Source: Endozoicomonas acroporae
Lineage (GTDB): Bacteria > Pseudomonadota > Gammaproteobacteria > Pseudomonadales > Endozoicomonadaceae
Direction of reading: 5' to 3'
DNA length: 59,463 nt
Assembly: GCF_002864045.1 (NCBI RefSeq)
Contig: NZ_PJPV01000021.1
Coordinates: 1-59,463, forward strand
Both the position numbers and the translations under genes were made by a program. The notes below the pieces were generated by a model. The model worked only from the letters and a program-made list of their open reading frames with translations, searched no databases and was not told the DNA's origin. This document shows, in pieces, positions 45,912 to 54,534 of the stretch (positions are counted from its first letter, which is position 1; the number at the start of each line of letters is the position of its first letter).

Positions 45912-46667
45912 TCAGAACCCCCAATATTTCCTGACGATTTCAAGATAATTGGGCCAGTCTTTTTCCAGATACCCCTTCAGAAAATCCACTCTTTGCTCTG
46001 CTTTGTTCAGCAATTTTTTCGGGTGTCTTATGTAGGTGGGCTGGTCTTCATCTTGAAAGGTGTCATACTCTTCAAGGCCCAGCGTTTTGTGACAGTCCAT
46101 GATGAACTGGCCATTGAGATTATTGGTCTGGTCTACTTCAACACAGCCGGAACGGACAATATTCAGGTAGGACATGGCGATTTTCTTTTCCGTATCTTCC
46201 GGACCAAAGTAAAACTTGTAGTTGGGGAGGTAGGCATAAATTTCAACGTCATCGTGGGTTCCAAGAACCTTATTCCTGTGATCCTCCCGATAAAATGACA
46301 CTTTATCTTTGGCTATTTTTACTCGATGGTATGCCCCTTCGCGTATGTCAAAAGCTGGCAGATCTTTGGTTTTCACGGGAAAGAGTAAGCCATTAAGGTA
46401 ATCTCCGGGGGATGCTTCGATGTTCAGCGCTCTCTGTGTGGCTTTTTCTATCCAGAGATTCCACTTTCTGGCCATATCATGAACTCTGACCGGCAGGTAC
46501 TCGGCATCTTGGGGGTCTTCTGCGGTAGCGGTGCGGGCAAGCGTAGACATCAGGCTGCCATAGCCAAATATCCAGACGGTGTCATTCCCACCGTCGGCTG
46601 CAAGAGTCAGGTTGCTGGTCATCAGGGATAACAGTAGCGTAAAAAAAATAGGTTTAGTCGATTTCAT
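45912..46667 (-). CDS. Exported gamma-glutamylcyclotransferase-like protein
   Basis: 251 residues with a signal peptide (FFTLLLSLMTSNLTLAA, cleavage near residue 24). The mature start VWIFGYGSLMSTLA is the YGSL substrate-binding motif of the GGCT fold. NGLLFPVKTKDLPAFDIREG AYHRV supplies the catalytic Glu in DIREGAY. Members cyclise gamma-glutamyl amines or amino acids to 5-oxoproline. A periplasmic location is less common than a cytosolic one and could mean action on imported or host-derived peptides such as glutathione products; this is inference. The rest, residues 120-251, is unassigned and charged. Confidence 0.8.
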   Translation of the reverse strand: MKSTKPIFFTLLLSLMTSNLTLAADGGNDTVWIFGYGSLMSTLARTATAEDPQDAEYLPVRVHDMARKWNLWIEKATQRALNIEASPGDYLNGLLFPVKTKDLPAFDIREGAYHRVKIAKDKVSFYREDHRNKVLGTHDDVEIYAYLPNYKFYFGPEDTEKKIAMSYLNIVRSGCVEVDQTNNLNGQFIMDCHKTLGLEEYDTFQDEDQPTYIRHPKKLLNKAEQRVDFLKGYLEKDWPNYLEIVRKYWGF

Positions 46668-46855
46668 GATTATAATCTGCCTTGTTAGTTATTGTTCCAA
46701 GAGACTTTTTCCTGATTCAAGTCAAAAATAAAGTCGCCATGATTACTGTCCCAAGATTAGTTGATCGACGGGACAGATCACTAACAAGCCCGTTAGATTC
46801 AGTAACGGGAAATGGCCGTCTTGATTCACCTGTGGACAATCTGCATCAGCACCTG

Positions 46856-47064
46856 GGAGGCTGTCCGAGAATAGCGCCCGTAGCGAGGACGACAGAAAAT
46901 TGAGGATAAAAAATCGGTTTTGTGAGGTGAATAGCGGGGCTATTTGCCGAACAAAAGCGAATTTTTAGACCAATTTGCTGTCGCCGCACGACTGCATGGA
47001 TGCAGGAGCTAGAGCAACGCAGGAGCAGTTGCCGCGTAGGGCAGTCTATTCTCGGACAGCCTCC
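46856..47064. repeat. MITE-like element, family C copy 1 (complete)
   Basis: Perfect 18-base terminal inverted repeats, GGAGGCTGTCCGAGAATA at 46856-46873 and its complement at 47047-47064, enclose 173 bases without coding capacity. The right end overlaps the 3' end of queG and supplies its last codons and stop. A half copy lies at 42057-42178. Confidence 0.88.
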
Positions 47065-48172
47065 TGGCATCGTGTTGCTTGAGAGCCCAGAGGACATGCT
47101 CCTGAACCAGCTCTGATGGATAATCCAGACGACTTTTCAGAGCCGCAATAATGGCGTCACTGCCCGGAGCATTGCCCAGTGCCACGGCGATATTACGCAA
47201 CCAGCTTTCATAACCTGCCCTGCGAATAGGCGAGCCCGCGGTTCGTTCCAGAAACTGTTCTTCACTCCAGTGGAAAAGATCGACCAGATCACTGTCGTCC
47301 AGATGGTGACGAGGTTGAAAGTCCGGCTCCCGGGTTGGCTTGGCAAAACGGTTCCAGGGGCAGGCCAGCTGGCAGTCATCACAGCCATAGATGCGATTGC
47401 CCATCAGAGGGCGCAGTTCTTCAGGAATGGGACCCTTGTTTTCGATGGTCAGGTAAGAGATACAGCGGCGGGCATCCACCTTGTAGGGAGCCACAATGGC
47501 CCGGGTTGGGCACTTGTCCATACAGGAGGTACAGCGTCCGCAGTGATTATTTTCGTAAGGCTTATCCACAGGCAGCGGGAGGTTGGTGAACAGCTCACCA
47601 AGAAAGAAAAAGGAGCCAGCCTGACGGTTCAGTATCAGTGAGTGCTTGCCCATCCAGCCCAGTCCGGCCTGTTGCGCCAATGGGCGCTCCATCACTGGCG
47701 CACTGTCCACAAAGGCGCGATAGCCATGATCTCCAACGGCAGCTTCAATCTGCCTGCCCAGCTGGGTGAGCCGTTTGCGGATCAACTTATGGTAGTCCCG
47801 GCCCAGGGCATAGCGGGAGACATAGGCTTTTTCCGGTTCGTTGAGCAGTTTGACGGTTTCAGTATCCGCTGGCAGGTAATCCATACGGGCAGAAATCACC
47901 CTTAATGCGCCGGGATGCAGTTGCTCCGGGTGTGCCCGCAGCTCACCGTGCTGGGCCATATAGGCCATATCACCGTGATACCCTTTCGCCAGCCAGGCTG
48001 CCAGATGCTTAAGATCATCTTCAGGTATTTTGGCTTCGGTAATGCCGATCGCCTGAAAGCCAAGCTCTCTGGCCCAGGTACGAATTTTCCCAACGAGTTT
48101 TTCCATAGCCGGTGCTGGCGATGAGTCCGTCAATGTGGTTAAAGTGGGTGGTGAAGATAACGGTTCAGACAC
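47009..48172 (-). CDS. queG: Epoxyqueuosine reductase QueG with MITE-derived C-terminus
   Basis: 387 residues from GTG 48172; the ATG at 48106 (MEKLVGKIRTWARELGFQA) fits the usual start better but has no ribosome site. The cobalamin-binding N-terminal half (RDYHKLIRKRLTQL, CDSAPVMER-like VDSAPVMERPLAQQAGLG) is followed by two 4Fe-4S clusters, CGRCTSCMDKCPTRAI and CDDCQLACPWN. The enzyme reduces epoxyqueuosine to queuosine in tRNA. The last 18 codons (from RRLSENRLPYAATAPALL) lie inside the MITE at 46856-47064; the native end was probably close to HVLWALKQHD. It is divergent from nnr, as in E. coli. Confidence 0.95.
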   Translation of the reverse strand: MSEPLSSPPTLTTLTDSSPAPAMEKLVGKIRTWARELGFQAIGITEAKIPEDDLKHLAAWLAKGYHGDMAYMAQHGELRAHPEQLHPGALRVISARMDYLPADTETVKLLNEPEKAYVSRYALGRDYHKLIRKRLTQLGRQIEAAVGDHGYRAFVDSAPVMERPLAQQAGLGWMGKHSLILNRQAGSFFFLGELFTNLPLPVDKPYENNHCGRCTSCMDKCPTRAIVAPYKVDARRCISYLTIENKGPIPEELRPLMGNRIYGCDDCQLACPWNRFAKPTREPDFQPRHHLDDSDLVDLFHWSEEQFLERTAGSPIRRAGYESWLRNIAVALGNAPGSDAIIAALKSRLDYPSELVQEHVLWALKQHDARRLSENRLPYAATAPALL

Positions 48173-48259
48173 TGAATTGGATTAACTCTTTTGGAATAAA
48201 TTGTTTGGCGCAGTTTGAATGCAAAATACAATCTCTATTGTATCATCGCGGGCACGCTT

Positions 48260-49804
48260 ATGAATAAGAGCTTACCAGAGTCTCTCTACACTGCCGATCA
48301 GGTTCGACAACTGGATCATGTGGCCATCCACCAGCACGGCATCCCGGGTTTTGAGCTGATGACCAGGGCGGCCAGCACCGTATTGTCCACGATTGGCCAC
48401 TACTGGCCAGAAGCCGGAACCCTGCTGGTGTTGTGTGGGGCAGGCAACAACGGTGGCGATGGCTATATGGTCGCCAAACTGGCCAAAGAGCAGGGGCTGA
48501 GGGTTTCGGTACTGGCGGTGAAAAATCCAGCAGAGCTTAACGGCGATGCCCTCACTGCCTGGCAGGCCTGCGTTGATGCTGGCGTGGTGATTCGACCTTA
48601 CAACAGCACCCAGTCCCTGTGTGCGGATGTGGTTGTGGATGCCATGCTCGGTACCGGGCTTTGTGGTGAGGTGCGGGGTGACTATCAGGATGCCATCAAA
48701 CGGCTGAATCATCTTGACAGTCCGGTGTGTGCTGTGGATATCCCGTCCGGCCTTTGTGCTGATACCGGAGTTCCACTGGGAGTGGCGGTCAAGGCCAGGG
48801 TTACCGTCTCTTTTATTGGCCTGAAGCAGGGGCTGATGACAGGGTTGGGACCAGAATACTGTGGCGAGCTGGTCTTTAATGACCTGGGCGTGCCTGAACC
48901 GGTCTATCAAACCGTTCCTGCTGACTGTCGACGAATTGCTCCGGAGCAGTTTCGCGGTTGGCTGTCACCCAAAAGCCGTGCCGCCCATAAAGGTGATTTT
49001 GGGCATGTGCTGCTTATCGGTGGCAACCACGGGATGCCGGGGGCGATCATGATGGCCGCTGAGTCCGCCCTCCATTGCGGTGCTGGCCGTGTCACGGTGG
49101 CTACCCGCAAGCGACACCTTGCGGCGCTGGCTGTTCGCTGCCCTGAGGTGATGGGGGTATCGGTAAAGCGCGGATCTGGCCTTGGTTCCCTGGCTGAAGG
49201 AAAGAGTGTCATGGTTATTGGCCCGGGTTTAGCCCGGGATGACTGGGGTCTGCAGCTGCTCAAGGATGCCCTGGCGGCAGAGTGCCCGGTGGTGCTGGAT
49301 GCTGATGCCCTGAACCTGTTATCGGATCATCCACAATTGCTAAATGGACGAAAGTACCCGATTATTTTCACCCCTCATCCTGGTGAGCTGGCTCGTTTAT
49401 CGGGTTTGGATATTCCAACGATTCAGAACAATCGATTTGCAGCGCTGGTAGACAGTCATCGACAATTAACTGCTCTTACTGGCGAGGGTGCAGCGCACAG
49501 GCAGCCAGAGATTGCCCTGCTACTGAAAGGGGCGGGAACGCTGCTGTTTGATGGCCAGAACACCGCGCTGTGCTCTGAGGGCAACCCGGGCATGGCGGTG
49601 GCCGGTATGGGGGATGTGCTCAGTGGCGTTATTGGCGCACTGCTGGCCCAGGGGCTGACACCTTTCAGGGCGGCCCAAATGGCGGCCTGGCTGCATGCTT
49701 CTGCTGCCGATGAGGTGGTTGCCGGTCAGGGTGAAACCGGCTTAAGGGCAACGGAGTTGATTCCGGTTATTCGACAACGATTGAATTTTATCATTGGTCA
49801 TTAA
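48260..49804 (+). CDS. nnr: Bifunctional NAD(P)HX epimerase/dehydratase
   Basis: 514 residues from ATG 48260 (MNKSLPESLYTADQVRQLD); the longer frame to 48215 adds 15 residues with no conserved pattern. The N-terminal epimerase (NnrE/YjeF-N) has GAGNNGGDGYMVAKLA, VDAMLGTGL and VDIPSGLCADTG. The C-terminal ADP-dependent dehydratase (NnrD) has SRAAHKGDFGHVLLIGG, LLLKGAGTLLFDG and GNPGMAVAGMGDVLSGVIGA. The protein repairs hydrated NADH and NADPH. It is followed 20 bases later by tsaE, the same order as in E. coli. Confidence 0.95.
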   Translation: MNKSLPESLYTADQVRQLDHVAIHQHGIPGFELMTRAASTVLSTIGHYWPEAGTLLVLCGAGNNGGDGYMVAKLAKEQGLRVSVLAVKNPAELNGDALTAWQACVDAGVVIRPYNSTQSLCADVVVDAMLGTGLCGEVRGDYQDAIKRLNHLDSPVCAVDIPSGLCADTGVPLGVAVKARVTVSFIGLKQGLMTGLGPEYCGELVFNDLGVPEPVYQTVPADCRRIAPEQFRGWLSPKSRAAHKGDFGHVLLIGGNHGMPGAIMMAAESALHCGAGRVTVATRKRHLAALAVRCPEVMGVSVKRGSGLGSLAEGKSVMVIGPGLARDDWGLQLLKDALAAECPVVLDADALNLLSDHPQLLNGRKYPIIFTPHPGELARLSGLDIPTIQNNRFAALVDSHRQLTALTGEGAAHRQPEIALLLKGAGTLLFDGQNTALCSEGNPGMAVAGMGDVLSGVIGALLAQGLTPFRAAQMAAWLHASAADEVVAGQGETGLRATELIPVIRQRLNFIIGH

Positions 49805-49824
49805 GGGTCAGGCAACTGGCTGTG

Positions 49825-50334
49825 ATGGAAAGGCTTATGCAAGGCAGATATGAACTGCTGATAAAAAATGAAGACGCCATGGTGGCGCTGGGGGGGCATC
49901 TGGCAGAAGCCCTGGGTGACCAGGGCATTGTTTTTCTGCATGGTGATCTTGGCGCGGGTAAAACCACGTTCTGCCGGGGTGTCCTTCGGCATCTTGGCCA
50001 TCAGGGCGCGGTAAAAAGCCCGACTTATACACTGGTGGAGCCTTACGAGGTCAATAACCATAAGGTTTACCACTTTGATCTTTATCGCCTTGCCGACCCT
50101 GAGGAGTTGGAATTTATTGGTGGTCGGGATTATTTCAGCGAAGCGGCGCTGTGTCTGGTTGAGTGGCCAACCCGCGGACAGGGGGAGCTGCCAGAGGCTG
50201 ATCTGGACATTACCTTTGCCTATCACTCGTTTGACCAGAGTGAGTTATCCGGCAGGAAAGCAACGATTGTCGCAGTGACTGATAAAGGGAAGCGTGCGCT
50301 GGAAACCATAAGAGCACTTCAGGGGGGCGGATGA
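49825..50334 (+). CDS. tsaE: tRNA threonylcarbamoyladenosine biosynthesis ATPase TsaE
   Basis: 169 residues from ATG 49825; GTG 49822 and ATG 49837 are alternatives. Walker A GDLGAGKTTFCRG, then the family motif SPTYTLVEPYEV, the Walker B-like HFDLYRLADPEELEFIG and LVEWPTRG. TsaE works with TsaB and TsaD in making t6A37 of ANN-decoding tRNAs. The stop overlaps the amidase start by four bases. The C-terminal 35 residues are a little longer than in E. coli. Confidence 0.95.
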   Translation: MERLMQGRYELLIKNEDAMVALGGHLAEALGDQGIVFLHGDLGAGKTTFCRGVLRHLGHQGAVKSPTYTLVEPYEVNNHKVYHFDLYRLADPEELEFIGGRDYFSEAALCLVEWPTRGQGELPEADLDITFAYHSFDQSELSGRKATIVAVTDKGKRALETIRALQGGG

Positions 50335-51800
50335 GTCAGAGAACAGGGATTGTTCGCAGGGTTCTGGCCAGGCTTTCGATAAGACATCGCACAGCAACAC
50401 CTACCCGAAAAAGAGCCGCCTCTTGTCGTGAGGTTGAACCGTTATTTTCCGGTGGCAGGCGTCGTTTTGTCAGGCAGCTGGGTATTCTGGCCGTGGGGCT
50501 TGCAGCCCTAAAGGTTCAGGTAGCCGAAGCGGTCTATAAGCTGATTAAAAATGTCAGACTCTGGCGGTCGCCGGATAAAACACGACTTGTGTTTGATGTT
50601 TCCGATGCGGTTGAACACCATAAATTCCACCTGAGCAACCCCAGCCGACTGGTTATTGATGTTGACGGTGCCCGGCTCAGTGGCTCATTCAGTGGCCTGC
50701 AGCTGAAAGATACACCGATTCAAAAGATCCGCCATGGTCCCCGTAATAAAAGTGACCTGCGTATCGTTCTGGATCTCAGTGAAAAGGTGTCCAGCGAAAG
50801 TTTTCTGCTGAAACCCAATGCGACCTATGGCCACCGCCTGGTGGTTGATCTGTTTGATGATAAGAGCAGAAAACCACAGCCAGTGGTCCGGCAGAAGCCC
50901 GCTGGTTATCGGGATATTATCGTGGCGATAGATGCTGGCCATGGTGGTGAAGACCCCGGGGCCATTGCCTACGGCGGTGGTTATGAGAAACAGGTAACCC
51001 TGGCGATAGCCAAAGAGCTGGCCAACTTGCTGTCTAAAGAGAAGGGGTTTCGGCCGGTGCTGGTGCGCACGGGTGATTATTATATAGACCTCCGCCGTCG
51101 TACCCAGATTGCCCGGGACAACAAAGCCGATCTGTTCATCTCCATCCATGCGGATGGCTTTAAGGATCATCGTGCCAATGGGGCGTCGGTTTATGCCCTT
51201 TCACGCCGTGGTGCCACATCGGAAACGGCTCGCTGGCTGGCCCAGAAAGAGAACGCATCAGACCAGATTGGGGGAGAAGGCGGTATATCCCTGGGGGATA
51301 AGGATGATGTTCTGGCCGGCGTTCTGCTGGACCTGTCCATGACCTCAACGTTGTCGTCCAGCCTGGAAGTGGGCAATAAAGTTCTGGCCAATATGGGTGG
51401 GATTAACCGGCTGCATAAAAAACAGGTGGAACAGGCCGGCTTTGTGGTGCTGAAGTCTCCGGATATTCCATCCATCCTGATAGAGACCGGGTTTATCACC
51501 AATCCTGGAGAGGCCAGAAAACTAAAGAGCAGCAGTCACCAGAAGGCGATGGCGAAAGCCATTTTCAATGGCGCGAAAAGCTGGTTCTACAAAAAGCCAC
51601 CACCAGACACACTGGTTGCCAAATGGAAACAGGAGGGTACCCTTAACACCCGGCCATCACGGTATGTGATTAAACCCGGGGATACGCTGTCAGAGATTGC
51701 CGATCAGTTTGATATCAGTATGAATGACCTGAAACGTGCTAACCGGCTATCCAGTGCCAATACTATTCGTGTGGGTCAGGTGCTGCAGATTCCTGATTAA
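50331..51800 (+). CDS. amiB: N-acetylmuramoyl-L-alanine amidase, AMIN + Amidase_3 + LysM
   Basis: 489 residues. The N-terminus has GGRRRFVRQLGILAVGLAAL at about 42-61, a twin-arginine-like signal, as in E. coli AmiC, ending near VQVAEA. An AMIN domain follows (about 68-165), then Amidase_3 with the zinc ligands in AIDAGHGGEDPGAI, the Glu of GGYEKQVTLAIAKEL, the His in LFISIHADGF, and the Glu of ILIETGFITNP. A LysM domain ends the protein (YVIKPGDTLSEIADQFDISM). It splits septal peptidoglycan during cell separation. The long insertion NQIGGEGG-like segment around residue 305-325 is the regulatory helix region seen in AmiB and AmiC. tsaE-amiB-mutL-miaA is the ancestral order; here it breaks right after amiB. 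Confidence 0.94.
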   Translation: MSQRTGIVRRVLARLSIRHRTATPTRKRAASCREVEPLFSGGRRRFVRQLGILAVGLAALKVQVAEAVYKLIKNVRLWRSPDKTRLVFDVSDAVEHHKFHLSNPSRLVIDVDGARLSGSFSGLQLKDTPIQKIRHGPRNKSDLRIVLDLSEKVSSESFLLKPNATYGHRLVVDLFDDKSRKPQPVVRQKPAGYRDIIVAIDAGHGGEDPGAIAYGGGYEKQVTLAIAKELANLLSKEKGFRPVLVRTGDYYIDLRRRTQIARDNKADLFISIHADGFKDHRANGASVYALSRRGATSETARWLAQKENASDQIGGEGGISLGDKDDVLAGVLLDLSMTSTLSSSLEVGNKVLANMGGINRLHKKQVEQAGFVVLKSPDIPSILIETGFITNPGEARKLKSSSHQKAMAKAIFNGAKSWFYKKPPPDTLVAKWKQEGTLNTRPSRYVIKPGDTLSEIADQFDISMNDLKRANRLSSANTIRVGQVLQIPD

Positions 51801-51818
51801 GCCGTGGTGTATGCTGCA

Positions 51819-51967
51819 CTACCGATGATGTTTTTCAGGCGTAAATGCACTCTTTTTGTCCTGGTCAACAGCCATTATCTGGAGCATTGCATGGCTGTGG
51901 ACGGGCTCTTGGCCGACATTGTCAACAACACCGCGCTCGGTCCAGAAACCGTTATCAAAACATAAAT
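51819..51967 (-). pseudogene. Remnant of an F-box/WD40 paralogue
   Basis: The minus strand encodes DNGFWTERGVVDNV, GQEPVHSHAMLQIMA and a degenerate end to a TAG at 51821-51819. The first two parts align with WTERGVVDNAVCDR and DEPVHSHAMLQILA near the C-terminus of the intact gene at 52027-54081. The start and most of the gene are missing. It is a relic of a second copy in tandem. Confidence 0.8.
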
Positions 51968-52026
51968 TCATTTTTATTCTTCTCGGAGCTTTTCACGCCA
52001 GCTCTCAATCTTAGTTGCTTATCCAG

Positions 52027-54081
52027 TCATGGGTATTTGTTTTCTGATCTGTCACTCTGAGGGTTGATCTGCCAGATGCTGGCGCTGCCGTCACCACAGG
52101 TCAACAGCATTCGTCCAGAGGGGCTGAAACTGCCTGAAGAGAAGGTGGTACCGTGGTTTCTTTTTGCCTTTTGGCACCAATTGCCATCACGGTCGTAGCC
52201 GAAGATTTTAAAGTCTCCGCCCTGTTCCTCGTCGCCAGCCAATATCTGGAGCATTGCGTGACTGTGGACAGGTTCATCGGTCAATCGGTCACAGACAGCA
52301 TTGTCCACAACGCCTCTCTCGGTCCATGAGCCGTTATTGTCACACCCCCAAAAGATAATGGTATTCAGAGAAAAAAAACCACCACCGCCGTAGAGCCGGA
52401 GCAACTGCTCCGAAGCGCTGAATATGGCTTTATTGACCTTGAAACCGTTGTTGACCGATGCAGGACGGTTAATCCTGGTTTTGGCAAACGAATTACCCTC
52501 ACTGTCAAAACTCCAGAGCTTGGCAATAAGCCCATCATCGTCACAATGAGTGGTCAGAACATAGCGTCCTGATGGGCTGATGCTTGCCTCATCAATTTTC
52601 TCTTCTGAATGGATTTTTTTAAATTGGCAAAGGCCTTCGTTGCTAACATGCACGACATGAACATCATTATCCTCCTTGATCATAATACAGCTGGATGCCG
52701 GGTCATCGCTGAAGCAGGCTTTCCGCGACAAATAATAAGTATTTTCATGTGGAATTGCCCATTGGCCCGAACGGTTATAATTCAGGATTTGGACAAAGCC
52801 ATTATCAGGATTGTGAGTCAGGAACATGTCTTCTGATGCACTGAATTGCGTAGCCGTAAATGACGGCTGGTCAGTGATTATTTTCTTTTCAACATAGCGG
52901 CCCTGGTCATTCACACTCCATAGTCTGATTTTCTGGTCTATGGTGTGGATCATTAGATGCCGTGCTGAGTTACTGAATTTGACACCGATAATTTTCATGT
53001 TGAGGGATCCCAACTCTTGCCACTTGTCGCCTACAGGGCCAATGATTGTCAGTGTGTTTTCATCTGAATCCACAGTATTGGAAAGGATAACAGCACGATC
53101 TCCAGTCGGACTGAAGGTAGCGTTCACGTACCTGTCGCTGGTCGGATATGAATATTGGCATCTGACCTGGCCGTTGTAGTCAATACTCAGCATTTCAGCA
53201 CCACGTTTGGACGTGACCAGCAGGTAATTACCGGAAGGACTGAATTGAAAAGACAAATTCTCAAACCCACTGTTCATGTATCCCGGTATCCAGCCTCTAT
53301 CGTCATGACGAACGCAGATCATCAATGCATCACTGCCGTTACGGTGAGTACTGGTGATGGCCAGTGCCCGCTCTATGGGAGAAAATTGAACATCCTTAAT
53401 CCTGCCGATATCATGTGTCGATAGCTGTTCCAGCCAGTTGGTCCCGCCATCAAAGCTCCAGACTTTGCACAACCCTTCTGCTGCCGCCATCGCATAGTGC
53501 CCGGAAGTGCTGAAGATGGTGGTTTTATCTGGTTGGACCCTTAGTGCAACTTCCTCCCGCCAGTCATCCTTGTCATCACAACTCCAGCCGCGGACTACAT
53601 AGAAGTCCTGGAACAGGACATGGCGTTCCGAGGGGCTGAAAATCGCTTTTATGTTCTGACCATCAAAAAAATGAGCAACCCCTTTTCGCTCAAGTTTAAA
53701 CTCGCGGCATTCAATCATCTGACGTATCTCCTCAGAGAATACCGGTTGGTGAGTGATGAGTGAATCGTTCTGCCGGGTTTCAGCTTTATCAGGTCTGGTA
53801 TACAGGTATTTAAAAGGCCAGTTTTCCTTAATGTCACGGGAGGTAACCGTCGGCAAATGGATCTGCCCACACTCTTTTTGCAACTCCAGAATTTCACCAC
53901 AGCTCAGATGAGTAGAGATATCACCGAGTTTGTTCAAAGGTATCCCGGAAAAATGCAATGAATGAGCGGAAGTTTCAGAGTTAGCCTTATCGGTACTTAG
54001 ACTCATTACACTGTCATGAGTCAAATTTGGTCTTTCAGTAGATTGCTCGTTAGCAAAACCAGGATTCATTTTTAATCTCAT
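52027..54081 (-). CDS. F-box-like/WD40 beta-propeller accessory protein
   Basis: 684 residues, no signal peptide. Two in-frame ATG codons exist (54081 and 54069); a GGAAA precedes the first. Residues 1-44 are polar. Residues 45-92 resemble an F-box: IPLNKLGDISTHLSCGEILE, LQKECGQIHLP, then a Trp in KENWPFKYLY. From about 140 onward some eleven degenerate WD40-type blades repeat the pattern FSPSGRYVL...KLWSFDSEG (for example QFSPSGNYLLVTSKRG, KFSNSARHLMIHTIDQKIRL, SISPSGRYVLTTHCDDDG, SFSPSGRMLLTCGDGSASIW). F-box plus WD40 is the FBXW architecture, which recruits substrates to SCF ubiquitin ligases. The WD40 call is firm; the F-box call is moderate. It occupies the place where mutL would follow amiB. 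Confidence 0.8.
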   Translation of the reverse strand: MRLKMNPGFANEQSTERPNLTHDSVMSLSTDKANSETSAHSLHFSGIPLNKLGDISTHLSCGEILELQKECGQIHLPTVTSRDIKENWPFKYLYTRPDKAETRQNDSLITHQPVFSEEIRQMIECREFKLERKGVAHFFDGQNIKAIFSPSERHVLFQDFYVVRGWSCDDKDDWREEVALRVQPDKTTIFSTSGHYAMAAAEGLCKVWSFDGGTNWLEQLSTHDIGRIKDVQFSPIERALAITSTHRNGSDALMICVRHDDRGWIPGYMNSGFENLSFQFSPSGNYLLVTSKRGAEMLSIDYNGQVRCQYSYPTSDRYVNATFSPTGDRAVILSNTVDSDENTLTIIGPVGDKWQELGSLNMKIIGVKFSNSARHLMIHTIDQKIRLWSVNDQGRYVEKKIITDQPSFTATQFSASEDMFLTHNPDNGFVQILNYNRSGQWAIPHENTYYLSRKACFSDDPASSCIMIKEDNDVHVVHVSNEGLCQFKKIHSEEKIDEASISPSGRYVLTTHCDDDGLIAKLWSFDSEGNSFAKTRINRPASVNNGFKVNKAIFSASEQLLRLYGGGGFFSLNTIIFWGCDNNGSWTERGVVDNAVCDRLTDEPVHSHAMLQILAGDEEQGGDFKIFGYDRDGNWCQKAKRNHGTTFSSGSFSPSGRMLLTCGDGSASIWQINPQSDRSENKYP

Positions 54082-54214
54082 TAAATTTCCGGAGAGAAGG
54101 AATTTTATTTAAACAGTTATTCCTGCTCAGATTGTGAACTGAAAAAAGGAAACGATAATGGTGCTATTTCTTAATTCCTTTTCTCAGGGTAAACATTTCG
54201 GAGTGTGGTCGAGT

Positions 54215-54417
54215 AGGTGACCCTCTTAGGGTAGACATTAAGCGTATACTCCCCTCTTCGGGTAGTTAAAGATGGAACCACGAAGAACACAAAGAGCACA
54301 AAGAGCACAAAGAAGAGATTTTCTTTTCCTTCGTGCTCTTTGTGTTCTTCGTGGTTCCATTCAAAAGCCATTGAAAATGAAGGGGTAAGCTTAATGTCCA
54401 CCCTAAGAGGTGACCCT
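54215..54417. repeat. Nested palindromic element, family E
   Basis: Outer imperfect arms (54215-54254, starting AGGTGACCCTCTTAGGGTAG, and 54382-54417) enclose a perfect 28-base inner inverted repeat (54272-54299 with 54333-54360, GGAACCACGAAGAACACAAA...). The inner part is built of AAGAGCACA units and resembles the hairpin at 1181-1248. The remaining parts of the 453-base gap 54082-54534 show no gene. Confidence 0.8.
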
Positions 54418-54534
54418 GACTGTGCATTCACTACTTGATGCATGCCCTTTTCCCTTATTCTTTAGTTTATCGTCATCAATTCTTAATCACGCTGACAGTA
54501 CTTCAAGGCGAAAGCGTAGAAGGCTGAATTGCCA

